Positions 1 to 9,176 are shown, counted from the stretch's first letter. The stretch: 64,000 bases of DNA from Bradyrhizobium sp. 195 (GCF_023101665.1 NZ_CP082161.1:4030001-4094000), one strand, 5' to 3'. The notes: a model not told the origin generated them from the sequence alone. Translations and numbers: made by a program.

Positions 1-375
1 GTACTGGTCTCGGGCCTGCTGCTCCAGGCGTTCGGTGCGCTCGCTTATGTCTTCGCGCATCAGCTCGCAACATTCTACGCCGTCGGGGCCGTCTTCGGCT
101 TCATCTATGCCGGCACAATGCCGCTCTACGCCGTTCTCATTCGCGAAAACTTTCCGCTGCGCATGATGGGCACGGTGATCGGCGGCACCGCGATGGCCGG
201 CAGCCTCGGCATGGCCACCGGCCCGCTTGCCGGCGGACTGATCTACGATGCGTTCTCCAGCTACGCCTGGCTCTACATTGCCTCGTGGGCGATGGGCCTG
301 GGCGCGTTCCTGATGGCGATGACATTCCGCCCCTTCGCGAAGCCGCAAGGGCAAGCGGCACCCGTCGCGGCGTGA
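1..375 (+). CDS. MFS transporter, C-terminal part (truncated by window edge)
   Basis: The reading frame is open from the first base and ends in TGA at 373-375, so the gene starts outside the window; about 124 residues are visible. They contain alternating hydrophobic helices separated by glycine-rich turns, including a segment with GPLAGGLIYDAFSSYAWLY that is typical of the last three or four transmembrane helices of a major facilitator superfamily permease. An internal ATG at 118 lies inside a membrane helix and is not a credible start. Substrate cannot be judged from this fragment. It is convergent with the SnoaL-like gene that follows. Confidence 0.75.
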   Translation, partial: VLVSGLLLQAFGALAYVFAHQLATFYAVGAVFGFIYAGTMPLYAVLIRENFPLRMMGTVIGGTAMAGSLGMATGPLAGGLIYDAFSSYAWLYIASWAMGLGAFLMAMTFRPFAKPQGQAAPVAA

Positions 376-396
376 AGTCGAGATCGAGGCGCAGCG

Positions 397-783
397 TCAG
401 AGTTGCGCCTCGATCGTCGCCTTGTCGATCACTGACCAGACCTGCCGGACCTTTCCATCCTGGAACGCGTAGAACACGTGCTCGGCGAAGGACACGCGCT
501 TCCCGTTGACGGCAAGTCCCAGGAACGACCCGACCGGCGTGCAATCGAACTTCAGTCGCGCAGCGATCCCCGGCGGATCCGACATCATCAGCTCGATGTC
601 AAAGCGCAGGTCCGGAATGTCGCGAAAATCCTGCTCCAGCATCGCGCGATAGCCTGACAGGCCGAGCGGCCGGGCGTTGTGAGCAACCTCGTTATGCACG
701 TATTGTCCGAGTGCCGCCCAGTCCTGCCGGTTCAGGCAGGCGATGTAGCTGCGGTAGGTGTCGGCGAGACCGTCTGTGGACAT
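397..783 (-). CDS. SnoaL/NTF2-like (ester cyclase-type) small protein
   Basis: A protein of about 128 residues with the cone-shaped NTF2-like fold signature of SnoaL-type proteins: N-terminal helix with YRSYIACLNRQDWAALGQYV, a central beta stretch, and a C-terminal strand pair around FAEHVFYAFQDGKVRQVWSV. Members act as small-molecule cyclases, isomerases or binding proteins; no specific substrate can be assigned here. The start at 783 (MSTDGLADTY) fits the family length better than an upstream in-frame codon at 843, which would overlap the neighbouring gene. It lies downstream of the MarR-GNAT gene on the same strand. Confidence 0.7.
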   Translation of the reverse strand: MSTDGLADTYRSYIACLNRQDWAALGQYVHNEVAHNARPLGLSGYRAMLEQDFRDIPDLRFDIELMMSDPPGIAARLKFDCTPVGSFLGLAVNGKRVSFAEHVFYAFQDGKVRQVWSVIDKATIEAQL

Positions 784-839
784 ATCGAAGCTCCCTGCGG
801 CTTCGATCCTAACGCACTGACATCGCGAACCGGTCCACC

Positions 840-1712
840 TCACAGCCGCTTTTCAAAGAACAGGTCCGGGTAGGGGTCGTCGTTGTAGCGCGAAATCTCG
901 CGCCAACCCGTGGTGCGGTAGAGTTGGCCGGCTTCGGGCAGGGCGCTGTTGGTATCGAGCCGCAGCAGCGTGATGCCGAGCTTGCGCGCAGCATCCTCGG
1001 TTGCGTCCATCAGGCGCCGGCCGAGCCGCAATCCGCGCGCGGCGGGTGCGACCCAGAGACGCTTGATCTCGGCGTAGCCGTGATCGGTGCCCTTCAAGCC
1101 GACGCAGCCGATCGGCAGCGTGTCCGACATCGCAACGATGAAGGTGCCGCGCGGCCGGCGCATGTCCTTGGCGTCGGGGTCGCGCGACAGCGAGACGTCG
1201 AAGCCCTGCTTGAAGCGGCGGCCGAGCTCGGCATAGTACTCGCCGAGGCAGTGACGCGCTTCCTCGCATCGCGGATCCATCTCGTCGAGCGCAATTCGCT
1301 CGCGCGTAAGGGTGGAGGCGATCAGGTCCATCGCCGCCAGCAGCGCCTCGCGTTGTGAATGTTGCGCGAGGAAGCCGTCGGCCTGCGCATTGGACAGCGC
1401 CTCATAGGCCGCGAACTCGCGCCGCCCCGCACGCGTCAACGTTGCGACCCGGCGGCGGGCATCGTCCTCATGCGCGGCGGTCTCGATCAGCCCTTCGTCC
1501 TCGAGGCTGCGGAGCAGCCGGCTCATCAGCCCGGAATCGAGTCCGAGGTAATCGCGGATCTCCGCTACGTCCGAGCGCCCATGTCCGATCGCATTGAGCA
1601 CCCGCGCCGCGCCCAGCGGCCGCCCGCGTCCAAGGAACGAGGTATCGAGTGCACCGACTGCAGAGGTGACGGCGCGATTGAAGCGGCGGACGCGGGAGAC
1701 GGGATCGAGCAT
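840..1712 (-). CDS. MarR-type regulator fused to GNAT N-acetyltransferase
   Basis: The 290-residue product has two domains. Residues about 1-140 form a MarR-like winged helix (SDVAEIRDYLGLDSGLMSRL as recognition region, then DDARRRVATLTRAGRREF as wing). Residues about 150-290 form a GNAT acetyltransferase with the acetyl-CoA loop APAARGLRLGRRLM and a terminal FFEKRL strand. Such fusions are known in many proteobacteria; the regulated genes and the acetylated molecule are unknown. A perfect palindrome sits directly upstream of the start, which suggests autoregulation. The downstream SnoaL-like gene may be cotranscribed. Confidence 0.85.
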   Translation of the reverse strand: MLDPVSRVRRFNRAVTSAVGALDTSFLGRGRPLGAARVLNAIGHGRSDVAEIRDYLGLDSGLMSRLLRSLEDEGLIETAAHEDDARRRVATLTRAGRREFAAYEALSNAQADGFLAQHSQREALLAAMDLIASTLTRERIALDEMDPRCEEARHCLGEYYAELGRRFKQGFDVSLSRDPDAKDMRRPRGTFIVAMSDTLPIGCVGLKGTDHGYAEIKRLWVAPAARGLRLGRRLMDATEDAARKLGITLLRLDTNSALPEAGQLYRTTGWREISRYNDDPYPDLFFEKRL

Positions 1713-1716
1713 GATG

Positions 1717-1732
1717 TCTGACTTTAGTCAGA
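1717..1732. promoter_or_regulatory. Palindromic operator candidate for the MarR-GNAT gene
   Basis: TCTGACT-TT-AGTCAGA is a perfect inverted repeat with 7-base arms and a 2-base spacer, ending five bases upstream of the start codon at 1712. Its position would let a bound dimer block translation initiation or the promoter. Short AT-spaced dyads of this size are typical MarR-family sites, so autoregulation is the simplest reading; this is inference. Confidence 0.6.
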
Positions 1733-1776
1733 TATCCTCGTCTGTCAATCGCGCGAGAGCCGATCGAGCAGAATGC

Positions 1777-2958
1777 CTACGTCTCCGGCCGGATCAGCTT
1801 GATGTCCTGGTCGGCGGCCCAACCGGCGACGTCTTCTCGCTTCAGCGCGGTCGCCATCAGGTCCGGGAATTGATCCGGCGTGCAGGCGAAGACGGGGATA
1901 CCCAGATTTGCGACCTTGGCGGACAGCGCGGGATTGTAGGAGGGGTGGCCGGTGTCTGTCAGCGCCAGCAGCACGATCACGTTGATCCCGCGCGTTGCGA
2001 GCCGCGCCAGCCGGTCGACCAGCTCATCCGCATTGCCGCCCTCATAGAGGTCGGTGATCAGGATCAGATGCGCTCTCGCCGGCCGTTCGATGCGCTCCTC
2101 GCAATAAGCGACGGCGCGATTGATGTCGGTGCCGCCGCCAAGCTGGACGCCGAACAGCACCTCAACGGGATCGGCGAGCTCCTCGGTCAGGTCTACGATC
2201 GCGGTGTCGAAACAGACGAGCTTGGTCGCGACCACCGGCAGCGAGGCCATCACCGCCGCGAAGATCGAGGCATAGACGACGGAGGTCGCCATCGACCCCG
2301 ACTGGTCGACGCACAGGATCACCTCGTCGAGATCGACAATGCGCCGCTGCTGGCGCAGGAATCCGATCAGCCGTTCGGGCACCACGGTGCGATGCTCCGG
2401 CTGGTAATGGCGCAGATTGGCCTTGATGGTGCGCGGCCAGTCGATGTCGGCAAAGCGCGGACGGTTGGTGCGCAGCGAGCGGTTCAGGGCGCCGCGGACC
2501 GCATCCGCCGTGCGCCGCTCGAGCCGCTCCATCAGCTCGGCCACCACCTTGACGATCACGATGCGCGCGGTGTCCTTGGTCTTCTCCGGCATCACGCCGC
2601 GGAGCGCGACCAGGTCGGCGATCAGGCTCACATCCGCCTCGACCGTAGCAAGGAATTCGGGCTCGATCAGCATCTGGCGCAAGCCCTTGCGCTCGAAGGC
2701 GTCCTTCTGGATCACCTGCACCACCGGCGCGGGGAAGAACTCCCTGATATCACCCAGCCATTTTGCAACGCGCGGCGCCGAGCCGCCGAGCCCGCCGCGG
2801 CCCTTCTTCGGTGCGTCGTCGCCGTCGCCATAGAGCGCCGTCAGCGCCTCGGACATGCGGCGGTCGCTGGCGGACAGGCCAGGGCTGCTTTCGGCGCCTT
2901 CGGCGTCGACGCCGAGGGCGAGCGTCCAGCGGCGGCTGCGTTCGTCGGCCTCGCTCAT
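1777..2958 (-). CDS. VWA domain protein (CoxE-like), last gene of the MoxR/SWIM operon
   Basis: The 393-residue protein carries a C-terminal von Willebrand A domain with an intact metal-ion-dependent adhesion site: DQSGS at residues 218-222, the MIDAS threonine in GGGTD (T277) and the aspartate in LILITDL (D303). The N-terminal 200 residues are helical and resemble CoxE-type VWA partners of MoxR ATPases. The start at 2958 is chosen because ATGA overlaps the stop of the DUF5682 gene by four bases; a longer frame to 3423 only reads through that neighbour. VWA partners usually bind metal-coordinated protein targets that a MoxR ATPase remodels, so it probably works with the ATPase at 5194-6270. 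Confidence 0.88.
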   Translation of the reverse strand: MSEADERSRRWTLALGVDAEGAESSPGLSASDRRMSEALTALYGDGDDAPKKGRGGLGGSAPRVAKWLGDIREFFPAPVVQVIQKDAFERKGLRQMLIEPEFLATVEADVSLIADLVALRGVMPEKTKDTARIVIVKVVAELMERLERRTADAVRGALNRSLRTNRPRFADIDWPRTIKANLRHYQPEHRTVVPERLIGFLRQQRRIVDLDEVILCVDQSGSMATSVVYASIFAAVMASLPVVATKLVCFDTAIVDLTEELADPVEVLFGVQLGGGTDINRAVAYCEERIERPARAHLILITDLYEGGNADELVDRLARLATRGINVIVLLALTDTGHPSYNPALSAKVANLGIPVFACTPDQFPDLMATALKREDVAGWAADQDIKLIRPET

Positions 2959-5180
2959 CGCGCCGCTCCCGATTTGAGGAGCTCGAGCACGCGGGCCTGA
3001 TGCTCCGGCCAGATCTCTCCTGCGCCTGCAATCAGACGGTAGCCCTTCGCGCCATCGCTGCCCCGCGCGAACAGCGCGTCCATCAATCGCCGGCGCTCGG
3101 TGCGGTCCAGCGCCGTGAAGACGCGACGGAACAGTGGCAGGCTGGCAGTGAAGGCGTCCCCGTCCAGCGTCATCAACCAGGCGTCGACCGCGCCGCGCAG
3201 CGTCGCATCGTGGATCAGGCGCTGGCCGGCGCCCTCGAAAAAGCCTTCGAAGAAGCCGGCCGCTTCTGCGACCGGCGTGCCGGGCGAGAGCATCCGTGTC
3301 AGCAGGTCCGCCGCATGATCGGCGGTCAAAAGCTCGGCCTCGTAGAGCAGCCGCGCCGCGGTGCCGGCGATCAGCCGGGTCGCCTGAACGTCGTCCATCA
3401 GCGCGCTCAGCGCATTGCGCCAACTCGCCACGATATCGGTCTCGATCTGAGCGAGCTGAATCGCGGCGTCGGCTGCGAGGAGCGCACTGCGCAGCTTGGC
3501 CGCCGCGGGCCCGTCCAGATTGCGCGCAGCATAGGGCAGGGCGAGGGCCGCCTGCACCACGATGCGCGGCATCAGCGCCGCCAGATGCTCGACCGTGCCG
3601 GTGCGGGCCTCGCCATAGCGCAGGATGTCGGCCATCGGCGGCAGTGCGGCCAGGAGTGATGGACCGTCGCTCGTCAGCGCCGCCTTGGTTTCCAGCGCAT
3701 CAATACCGAACTCGGTGGCGCGAGACAGGTCGGCGATCATGGCGTTGCGCACCAGGCTCGCGAGTGGACCAAGCTCGGCTTCCTTGCCCATCGCTTCGAT
3801 CAGGCGCCCGCCGGCGGCTTCCGAGATGGTCGATCCGTACAGGAGATTTTCCACGAGCCTGACCGCGAATTCCGGCTCCCAGCGCAGCTGCCAATTCTCG
3901 CGAAACGTCCCGCGGCTGCGGCCGGCATCCATCAGCCGTCCCCAGGGCACATCGAGCGCGTTCAGCCGATGCAGCAGCGTCGAGCGCATCAAGCCGCTTT
4001 CGCTGCGCAGATCGAGTGTCAGCGGCCGCTCGAGTGCCTCCGGCTTGAGCCGCGTCGCTTTCTGCTGCCGCTGGAGATCTTCGAGCAGCGGCGCGAGCGG
4101 TGTCGACGCCGGGATTGCGCCGACACCCGCGCCGATCAGGAGCTCGGCCGAAATGTCGTCCCACATCGCGCGCTCGCCGTTGCACAGACAGGCGATCGCC
4201 GCCTCGCGCAGCTCTGCGAAACCCGGCGCGGGGCGGCCGCGCAACGCCGCGAGTGCCGTGCCCAGGCGCTGGGCCTCGATCACCGATGCGGTCGATACGA
4301 AGTGGCCGCGATCGCGCAGCACGCGTGTTACCTTGGCGAGCCACTCGGCGGCGCGATCACGCTCGCGCGTGTCCCAGACATGTGCACACCATCCCGGAGC
4401 CACCACGCCTGCGCCATAGCCGCTGGCGCGCGACAGGCGCGGCGCCGTCCACGGCGCCCAGGTCGCCTTGATCTTCGTCTTCGGCCGGCCCTTGAGCAAT
4501 TCGCGATCGGCGGCAAGGCTGCGGCGCTCGGTGAGCGCCGGCACGTGCCAGGCGCCGCAGACGACCGCGACAGGGCCATCGCATTCCTTTGCCGCCTTCG
4601 CGATCTCGATCCGCATATGCGCTTCGCGCGCCGCCTCGCGGGCCGATAGCGATTTTTCGTCCGCGCGCAGCGCCGTCATCGCATCGGCGACGGCCGCGAA
4701 GATCGGGCCCGTTGCGGGATTCTCCTCGATGACGTCGGACCACCAGGATTCGCCATCGTCATAGCCGGCGGCAGTGGCGAGCGCGCCGATCGGATCGTGG
4801 CTGACCGGATCGGCGTCGGCCCTCGCTGCAATTTCCTCCGCGATGTCGGCGGCGGAGGTGCCCAGCCGGTCGGATGCCGGCAGGTCGATGAAGCGCAACA
4901 TCGCGCCGTGGCGCGCCGCCCAGCGTGCGGCCTGGTATTCCGGCGAATAGTCGGCAAAGGGAAAGAAGCTGGCGTTTGCCGGATCGTCCTCGGCATAGGT
5001 GAGCAGCGCCACCGGCGTCACCATATCTGGGTCGGCGAGCATCGGCAGCAGCTCGGATGCGTCCGCCGGGCCCTCGATCAACACCGCGACCGGCTTCAGC
5101 GCGTCGAGCGCCTCCACCAGCCGCCGGGCGGAGCCGGGGCCGTGATGCCGGATGCCGAAGAGGGAGACCTGGCCTGCCAT
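2955..5180 (-). CDS. DUF5682 family protein
   Basis: A 741-residue protein beginning MAGQVSLFGIRHHGPGSARR, which is the characteristic opening of DUF5682. Conserved stretches are the GPADASE segment near residue 40, RFIDLPAS near 100 and CGAWHVPAL near 210, where a Gly-x-x-His pattern recalls EreA/TraB-like enzymes; the rest is helical, probably repeat-like. No biochemical activity is known to me for the family. It overlaps the VWA gene by four bases and follows the MoxR gene by 13 bases, so coupled translation and a joint role are likely. The fold comparison is only inference. Confidence 0.8.
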   Translation of the reverse strand: MAGQVSLFGIRHHGPGSARRLVEALDALKPVAVLIEGPADASELLPMLADPDMVTPVALLTYAEDDPANASFFPFADYSPEYQAARWAARHGAMLRFIDLPASDRLGTSAADIAEEIAARADADPVSHDPIGALATAAGYDDGESWWSDVIEENPATGPIFAAVADAMTALRADEKSLSAREAAREAHMRIEIAKAAKECDGPVAVVCGAWHVPALTERRSLAADRELLKGRPKTKIKATWAPWTAPRLSRASGYGAGVVAPGWCAHVWDTRERDRAAEWLAKVTRVLRDRGHFVSTASVIEAQRLGTALAALRGRPAPGFAELREAAIACLCNGERAMWDDISAELLIGAGVGAIPASTPLAPLLEDLQRQQKATRLKPEALERPLTLDLRSESGLMRSTLLHRLNALDVPWGRLMDAGRSRGTFRENWQLRWEPEFAVRLVENLLYGSTISEAAGGRLIEAMGKEAELGPLASLVRNAMIADLSRATEFGIDALETKAALTSDGPSLLAALPPMADILRYGEARTGTVEHLAALMPRIVVQAALALPYAARNLDGPAAAKLRSALLAADAAIQLAQIETDIVASWRNALSALMDDVQATRLIAGTAARLLYEAELLTADHAADLLTRMLSPGTPVAEAAGFFEGFFEGAGQRLIHDATLRGAVDAWLMTLDGDAFTASLPLFRRVFTALDRTERRRLMDALFARGSDGAKGYRLIAGAGEIWPEHQARVLELLKSGAAR

Positions 5181-5193
5181 CGGGGCCCGTCTG

Positions 5194-6270
5194 TCAGATC
5201 AAGTCGGTCAGCGAAGCATAATAGCCCTCGAAGCCGCGCCGCTTCTTCAGCACGGTCTCGAGATATTCGCCGAGCACGGCCGTGTCCTGCACCGGATCCT
5301 TCACGACCGCGCCGATCATGTTGCTGGCGAGCGTTTCCGGCGTCAGCTTGCCGTCGTTGAAGAAGGTCGCCTGGCTGATGCCGCCGATCATCACCGCGAT
5401 CGCTTCGGCCGTCGACAGCCCGCCCGAGGGCGACTTCAACGCGACCTTGCCGTCCTCGGTCGAGCCCGAGCGCAACTCGCGGAAGATCGAGACCACCCGC
5501 GCCACCTCGTCGGCGACGTTCTTCGGCGCCGGCAGGTCGAGGTTCTGCGCCATCTCGCCCACGCGCTTGACGATGATTGCCACTTCCTCCTCGGCGCTGT
5601 CGGGCAGGGGCAGCACGACGACGTTGAAGCGGCGCTTGAGCGCGGAGGACAGTTCGTTGACGCCCTTGTCGCGGTTGTTGGCGGTCGCGATGATGTTGAA
5701 GCCGCGCTGGGCGTAGACGGCGGTGTTGAGCTCGGGGATCGGCATCATCTTTTCGGACAGCACGGTGATCAGCGTGTCCTGCACGTCGCTGCCCATCCGC
5801 GTCAGCTCCTCGAAGCGGCAGAGCTTGCCACCCTCCATCGCGCGCATCAGCGGCGTAGGAACCAGGGCTTCGCGGCGCGGTCCGTGCGCGAGCAATTGGG
5901 CATAGTTCCAGCCGTAGCGGACCTGGTTCTCGTCAGTCCCCGCGGTGCATTGGATCACAAGCGTGGAGTCGCCGGTGATGCCGGCGGCAAGATGCTCGGA
6001 GACCCAGGATTTGGCTGTGCCGGGCACGCCGAGCAGCAACAATGCGCGATCGGTCGCAAGCGTCGCAACCGCGGTCTCGATCAGCCGTCGGTCGCCGACA
6101 TATTTCGGTGTGATCACCGTGCCGTCGGTCGCCTTGCCGCCCAAGAGATAAGTCACGACCTGCCGCGGCGCGAGCGCCCAGCCCGGCGGGCGAGGCTGAT
6201 CGCCCGCCGCCAGCGCTTTCAACTCCGCCGCATAACTCTCCTCGGCGGGCAGACGCAGTTTTTCGCTCAT
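5194..6270 (-). CDS. MoxR-type AAA+ ATPase
   Basis: A 358-residue AAA+ protein. Walker A is GVPGTAKS (residues 81-88), the Walker B position is CRFEELTR (151-158), sensor 1 lies in ATANNRD (196-201) and an arginine-finger region in SALKRRF (209-215). Here the Walker B aspartate-glutamate pair reads E-E, as in several MoxR branches. MoxR ATPases act as chaperones that insert cofactors into, or remodel, partner proteins together with VWA proteins; the VWA gene lies two genes downstream. The start overlaps the DUF5691 stop by four bases. The substrate is unknown. Confidence 0.9.
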   Translation of the reverse strand: MSEKLRLPAEESYAAELKALAAGDQPRPPGWALAPRQVVTYLLGGKATDGTVITPKYVGDRRLIETAVATLATDRALLLLGVPGTAKSWVSEHLAAGITGDSTLVIQCTAGTDENQVRYGWNYAQLLAHGPRREALVPTPLMRAMEGGKLCRFEELTRMGSDVQDTLITVLSEKMMPIPELNTAVYAQRGFNIIATANNRDKGVNELSSALKRRFNVVVLPLPDSAEEEVAIIVKRVGEMAQNLDLPAPKNVADEVARVVSIFRELRSGSTEDGKVALKSPSGGLSTAEAIAVMIGGISQATFFNDGKLTPETLASNMIGAVVKDPVQDTAVLGEYLETVLKKRRGFEGYYASLTDLI

Positions 6271-7697
6271 GGTTTCGCTCCCTTGTCGTCCAACGCGGCG
6301 TTGAGCCGCAGCATGTCGAGGCGCGGGTCGCCTTGCAGCAGCCCCGCGCCGGCCAGACGTTCGAGCGCGCCGCGCGCTCCCTCGCGCGAGACGATCAGGC
6401 CCAGCGCATGAAGGTCTTCTGCATTGTCGGAGGGCTTTGCATCGTCGCGCTGGAGTGCGGCAAGCAGCGCCTTGCCTGGCGGCGCGGACAGCGGATCCCG
6501 AAGTCGCGCCGCCGTTCCCGCGATCAGCTGCGCCAGCTCGAAACGGATGTCGCGTGCGTTCAAGGCCGCCTCGGCGTGCCTTGCACGCTCGGCAGGCGCC
6601 AGCCGTTCAGCCAACGATATGATGAGACCGGGCGCATCGCGTTCGTTGACGGCGTCTGCCGCTTGGGTGACCTGCGCATCGGTTCCGGTCGCCACGATCA
6701 AATCGACCAGCGCCGCATCGGCGGCCCGGTCTGCGTTCCAGTCCCACGCGGCAATCAGCTCCTGCGGCGCAAGGCCGAGCGCGCCGGCAAATGAGCCGAG
6801 GTCGGCGCCATCGAACAGCGCCTTTCGGCGCAGCGATTGCGCCGGTGTCTTGAGTGGTTCGGCCTGGACGACCCGCGAGCGGCGCAATAACCCCTTGGTC
6901 TTCACCGCGAAAAATCCCGCGAGCTCTGTTGTGTCTTCGCCGGGGGCAGAACCACGGCCGAGACGAGCGAGCAGCGAGGTCGCAAGCGCCTTGACCCTGG
7001 GAGCGCGATCGTTCGCCGCGATGGTTTCGAGGAAGGTGAGATCGTCGTCGGAGAGACGTTCCGACAGCAGCGACAACAGGCGCCATCGTATGTCGGCGTT
7101 CTCGCCCGCAAGTCTTGCCTCCAGCACCCCGCGCGCCACGGACGGATCGCGGCGCCTGAGCTCGATCAACGCCGCTTTGCGCGCCGCCGGCCAGTAATCG
7201 TCCCAATTCTCAGCGGTGAGGCGGTCGTCCGTCTGCCGCCGTGACGCGCTGTTGGACCCTGCGATCGCCGCCCAGTCGCGCCACTTCGCGTAGACGTCGG
7301 GCGCATCATCGTCAGCGGCTTCGGGCATCCAATCGGCGGGATGCGTCGTCCAGCCACGTGCTGCGAGGAAGTGGACGAGATCGGTCTTGACCTTGACCTG
7401 CTTCTTGGCGGAAAGGATGCGCCGCACGAGCGGGCGCAGGGTCGCGGGCACCGTCGGCAGCGCGAGCGCGGGAATGTCGGGGAGGACTCGAAGCGCCGCG
7501 GCCGGCTCCGTTGTCACCGCAGTGCCGAGAAACTGGCCCGCAAGTGCAAGCAGCCGCAACTCGGCTTCGGCGGGATCGTCGCCAAGCTCGGCGCGCCAGA
7601 ACGCGGCTGCGGGCGCGGCCGCCGAGCCCATGGTCCAGCGGGTGAGCACCGCACCCATTGCGTCGTAGATCGTTTCGGCCTTGATCACGTCACTCAT
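6267..7697 (-). CDS. DUF5691 family protein
   Basis: A 476-residue, almost entirely helical protein matching the DUF5691 family pattern, with paired alpha-helix repeats such as LLSLLSERLSDDDLTFLETI and ALATSLLARLGRGS that suggest a HEAT-like scaffold. No catalytic motif was seen. Start 7697 (MSDVIKAETI) is chosen because upstream in-frame codons read through the SWIM gene, whose stop overlaps this start by eight bases. It lies between SWIM and MoxR genes in one operon, so it may be an adaptor of that system. Function unknown. Confidence 0.78.
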   Translation of the reverse strand: MSDVIKAETIYDAMGAVLTRWTMGSAAAPAAAFWRAELGDDPAEAELRLLALAGQFLGTAVTTEPAAALRVLPDIPALALPTVPATLRPLVRRILSAKKQVKVKTDLVHFLAARGWTTHPADWMPEAADDDAPDVYAKWRDWAAIAGSNSASRRQTDDRLTAENWDDYWPAARKAALIELRRRDPSVARGVLEARLAGENADIRWRLLSLLSERLSDDDLTFLETIAANDRAPRVKALATSLLARLGRGSAPGEDTTELAGFFAVKTKGLLRRSRVVQAEPLKTPAQSLRRKALFDGADLGSFAGALGLAPQELIAAWDWNADRAADAALVDLIVATGTDAQVTQAADAVNERDAPGLIISLAERLAPAERARHAEAALNARDIRFELAQLIAGTAARLRDPLSAPPGKALLAALQRDDAKPSDNAEDLHALGLIVSREGARGALERLAGAGLLQGDPRLDMLRLNAALDDKGAKP

Positions 7698-9078
7698 GGC
7701 TGCCGATCCGCCCCCAAGGGGATTGTGCGGCCAGGATCGTGAGCCGGTTGCCCGACCAGATGGCGGCTGCGCGCGTGAGCTCAGTGCCGCACAGCAGACC
7801 GTCAACTTCGGAGGCGACCGGCAGCGTCGCCTTGCCATCGTCTGATCGCCACCACGTCTGCCCGGCATCGTCGCGCGCGATCCGCCCCTGCGGCAGCAGC
7901 AGCGGGGTCTCGATCGCCCAGGGCTCCGCGAGCAGGGGGCGCGTCAGTGCGTCGCTGAGTGCGGTGTCTGGAGCTGGCCATTCCAGGGCAGGGGTCTCCC
8001 CGCTCGCATCGCGCCGCACCAGCAAGGCCCGCAGCGGCTGCTGCGATGGATAGAAAATGAGGTCGGCTTGGAATCTCTCGCCGGGCGTGAAGACCGAGCC
8101 GCGCCGCCCGGCGCTTGCCGGGAAGAAGTCGAGCAGCATCGCAAAGCGTGGACCGGTCGCGGCGAGATTGAGCAGCCAGGTCGTCTGCGACACCAGTCCG
8201 TCGCGGCGTGTTTGGACCTGCTCGGCCAGCACCTCCCAGCGCGCATCGACCCGCAGCGCCTGCGGGTCCGCGAGCACAACTTCACGCGTTTCCGATGCGG
8301 CGACGGCGCGCCTGATCTCGGCGTCGCGCGGCGTGGCGCGGAAGGCGCGCGCGAGCAGGACCAGCTTGCCGAGCTCGACGACGGCGCCGCGCGGCCGATC
8401 GCCCGCGGCCAGCGCGAGCAGGCGGGACGGCAGTTCGTCGATCCGGCCGGCTAGCACCGCGGCCTTGCCGTCGACCAGCCGCGCCGCGATCCGCCGGCAC
8501 CGCGCCGTTGCATCGTCGATGAAGCCCGCCAGCCCCATGCGCAGCTGATCGCCGATCCATTGCTCGAGCGCATCGAGTGCGTCGAGAATGGCGCGTTCGG
8601 TGTCCTCGCTGCGCTTGGCCGCCTGGGCCTCGCGCCGCGCCACATCCTTCGGATCCTCGGCGACCTCAAGCTCGCCGGCGCGTGCGGCACGTAAATCCTT
8701 CTCGCCCGTGGACGGCGCGCTGCTTGCAGGCTTTGCGGCCGACGTGCCCCGCCGGCGCCCCAGCCAATCGCTGACCCAGGCCGGCGTGTCTGCTGGCACG
8801 AACGGCACGACCGCTTCCGCATTCAGCCACAACAGGCCGAGCACATGCTTGCAGGGGAATTTGCGCGAGGGGCAGGTGCATTTGTTGCCGAGGTCGCGCA
8901 AATCGGCCATCACGCGATAGGGATTGGCGCCGGAGCCCGCGCATTCGCCCCAGATCAGTGCGCCGTCCTGGCTTGCGCCGACGCCGGACCATTTGGCGAG
9001 CTTGGCAAGGCCGGCCGCCGCCTTGAGCGAGGATTGATCGGTCGCGAGTTGCTCGACCGCTTTCAGATCAATCGCCAC
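7690..9078 (-). CDS. SWIM zinc-finger protein, first gene of the MoxR/VWA operon
   Basis: With a GTG start at 9078 the product has 462 residues and begins MAIDLKAVEQLATDQSSL. A SWIM zinc finger, CxC-x6-CxH, is formed by C67, C69, C76 and H78 (CTCPSRKFPCKH); such fingers bind DNA or proteins. Beyond it there is a charged coiled region (about 95-160) and a long helical to mixed C-terminal part with no recognised catalytic site. The open frame extends upstream to 9618 but there it only shadows the MmcQ gene, so that extension is rejected. It is the promoter-proximal member of the five-gene operon. Confidence 0.82.
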   Translation of the reverse strand: MAIDLKAVEQLATDQSSLKAAAGLAKLAKWSGVGASQDGALIWGECAGSGANPYRVMADLRDLGNKCTCPSRKFPCKHVLGLLWLNAEAVVPFVPADTPAWVSDWLGRRRGTSAAKPASSAPSTGEKDLRAARAGELEVAEDPKDVARREAQAAKRSEDTERAILDALDALEQWIGDQLRMGLAGFIDDATARCRRIAARLVDGKAAVLAGRIDELPSRLLALAAGDRPRGAVVELGKLVLLARAFRATPRDAEIRRAVAASETREVVLADPQALRVDARWEVLAEQVQTRRDGLVSQTTWLLNLAATGPRFAMLLDFFPASAGRRGSVFTPGERFQADLIFYPSQQPLRALLVRRDASGETPALEWPAPDTALSDALTRPLLAEPWAIETPLLLPQGRIARDDAGQTWWRSDDGKATLPVASEVDGLLCGTELTRAAAIWSGNRLTILAAQSPWGRIGSHE

Positions 9079-9176
9079 GCCGACATCCCAAATCGAATCC
9101 AGGGCCGGCAGTATATCGGGGAAGGATGAAAGCTCAATGTCGCCGCGAGCGATCCATGCGCTGCACGTGGGGATGG

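Noticed and set aside
1594..3000. Long plus-strand open frame (468 codons)
   Set aside because: It lies antisense to the VWA gene, starts inside the opposite-strand MarR-GNAT gene, and has no recognisable domain; high-GC DNA with strong codon bias gives long shadow frames.
5152..6411. Plus-strand open frame across the MoxR gene
   Set aside because: Opposite-strand shadow of a gene with complete AAA+ motifs; its translation is Arg/His-rich without a fold.
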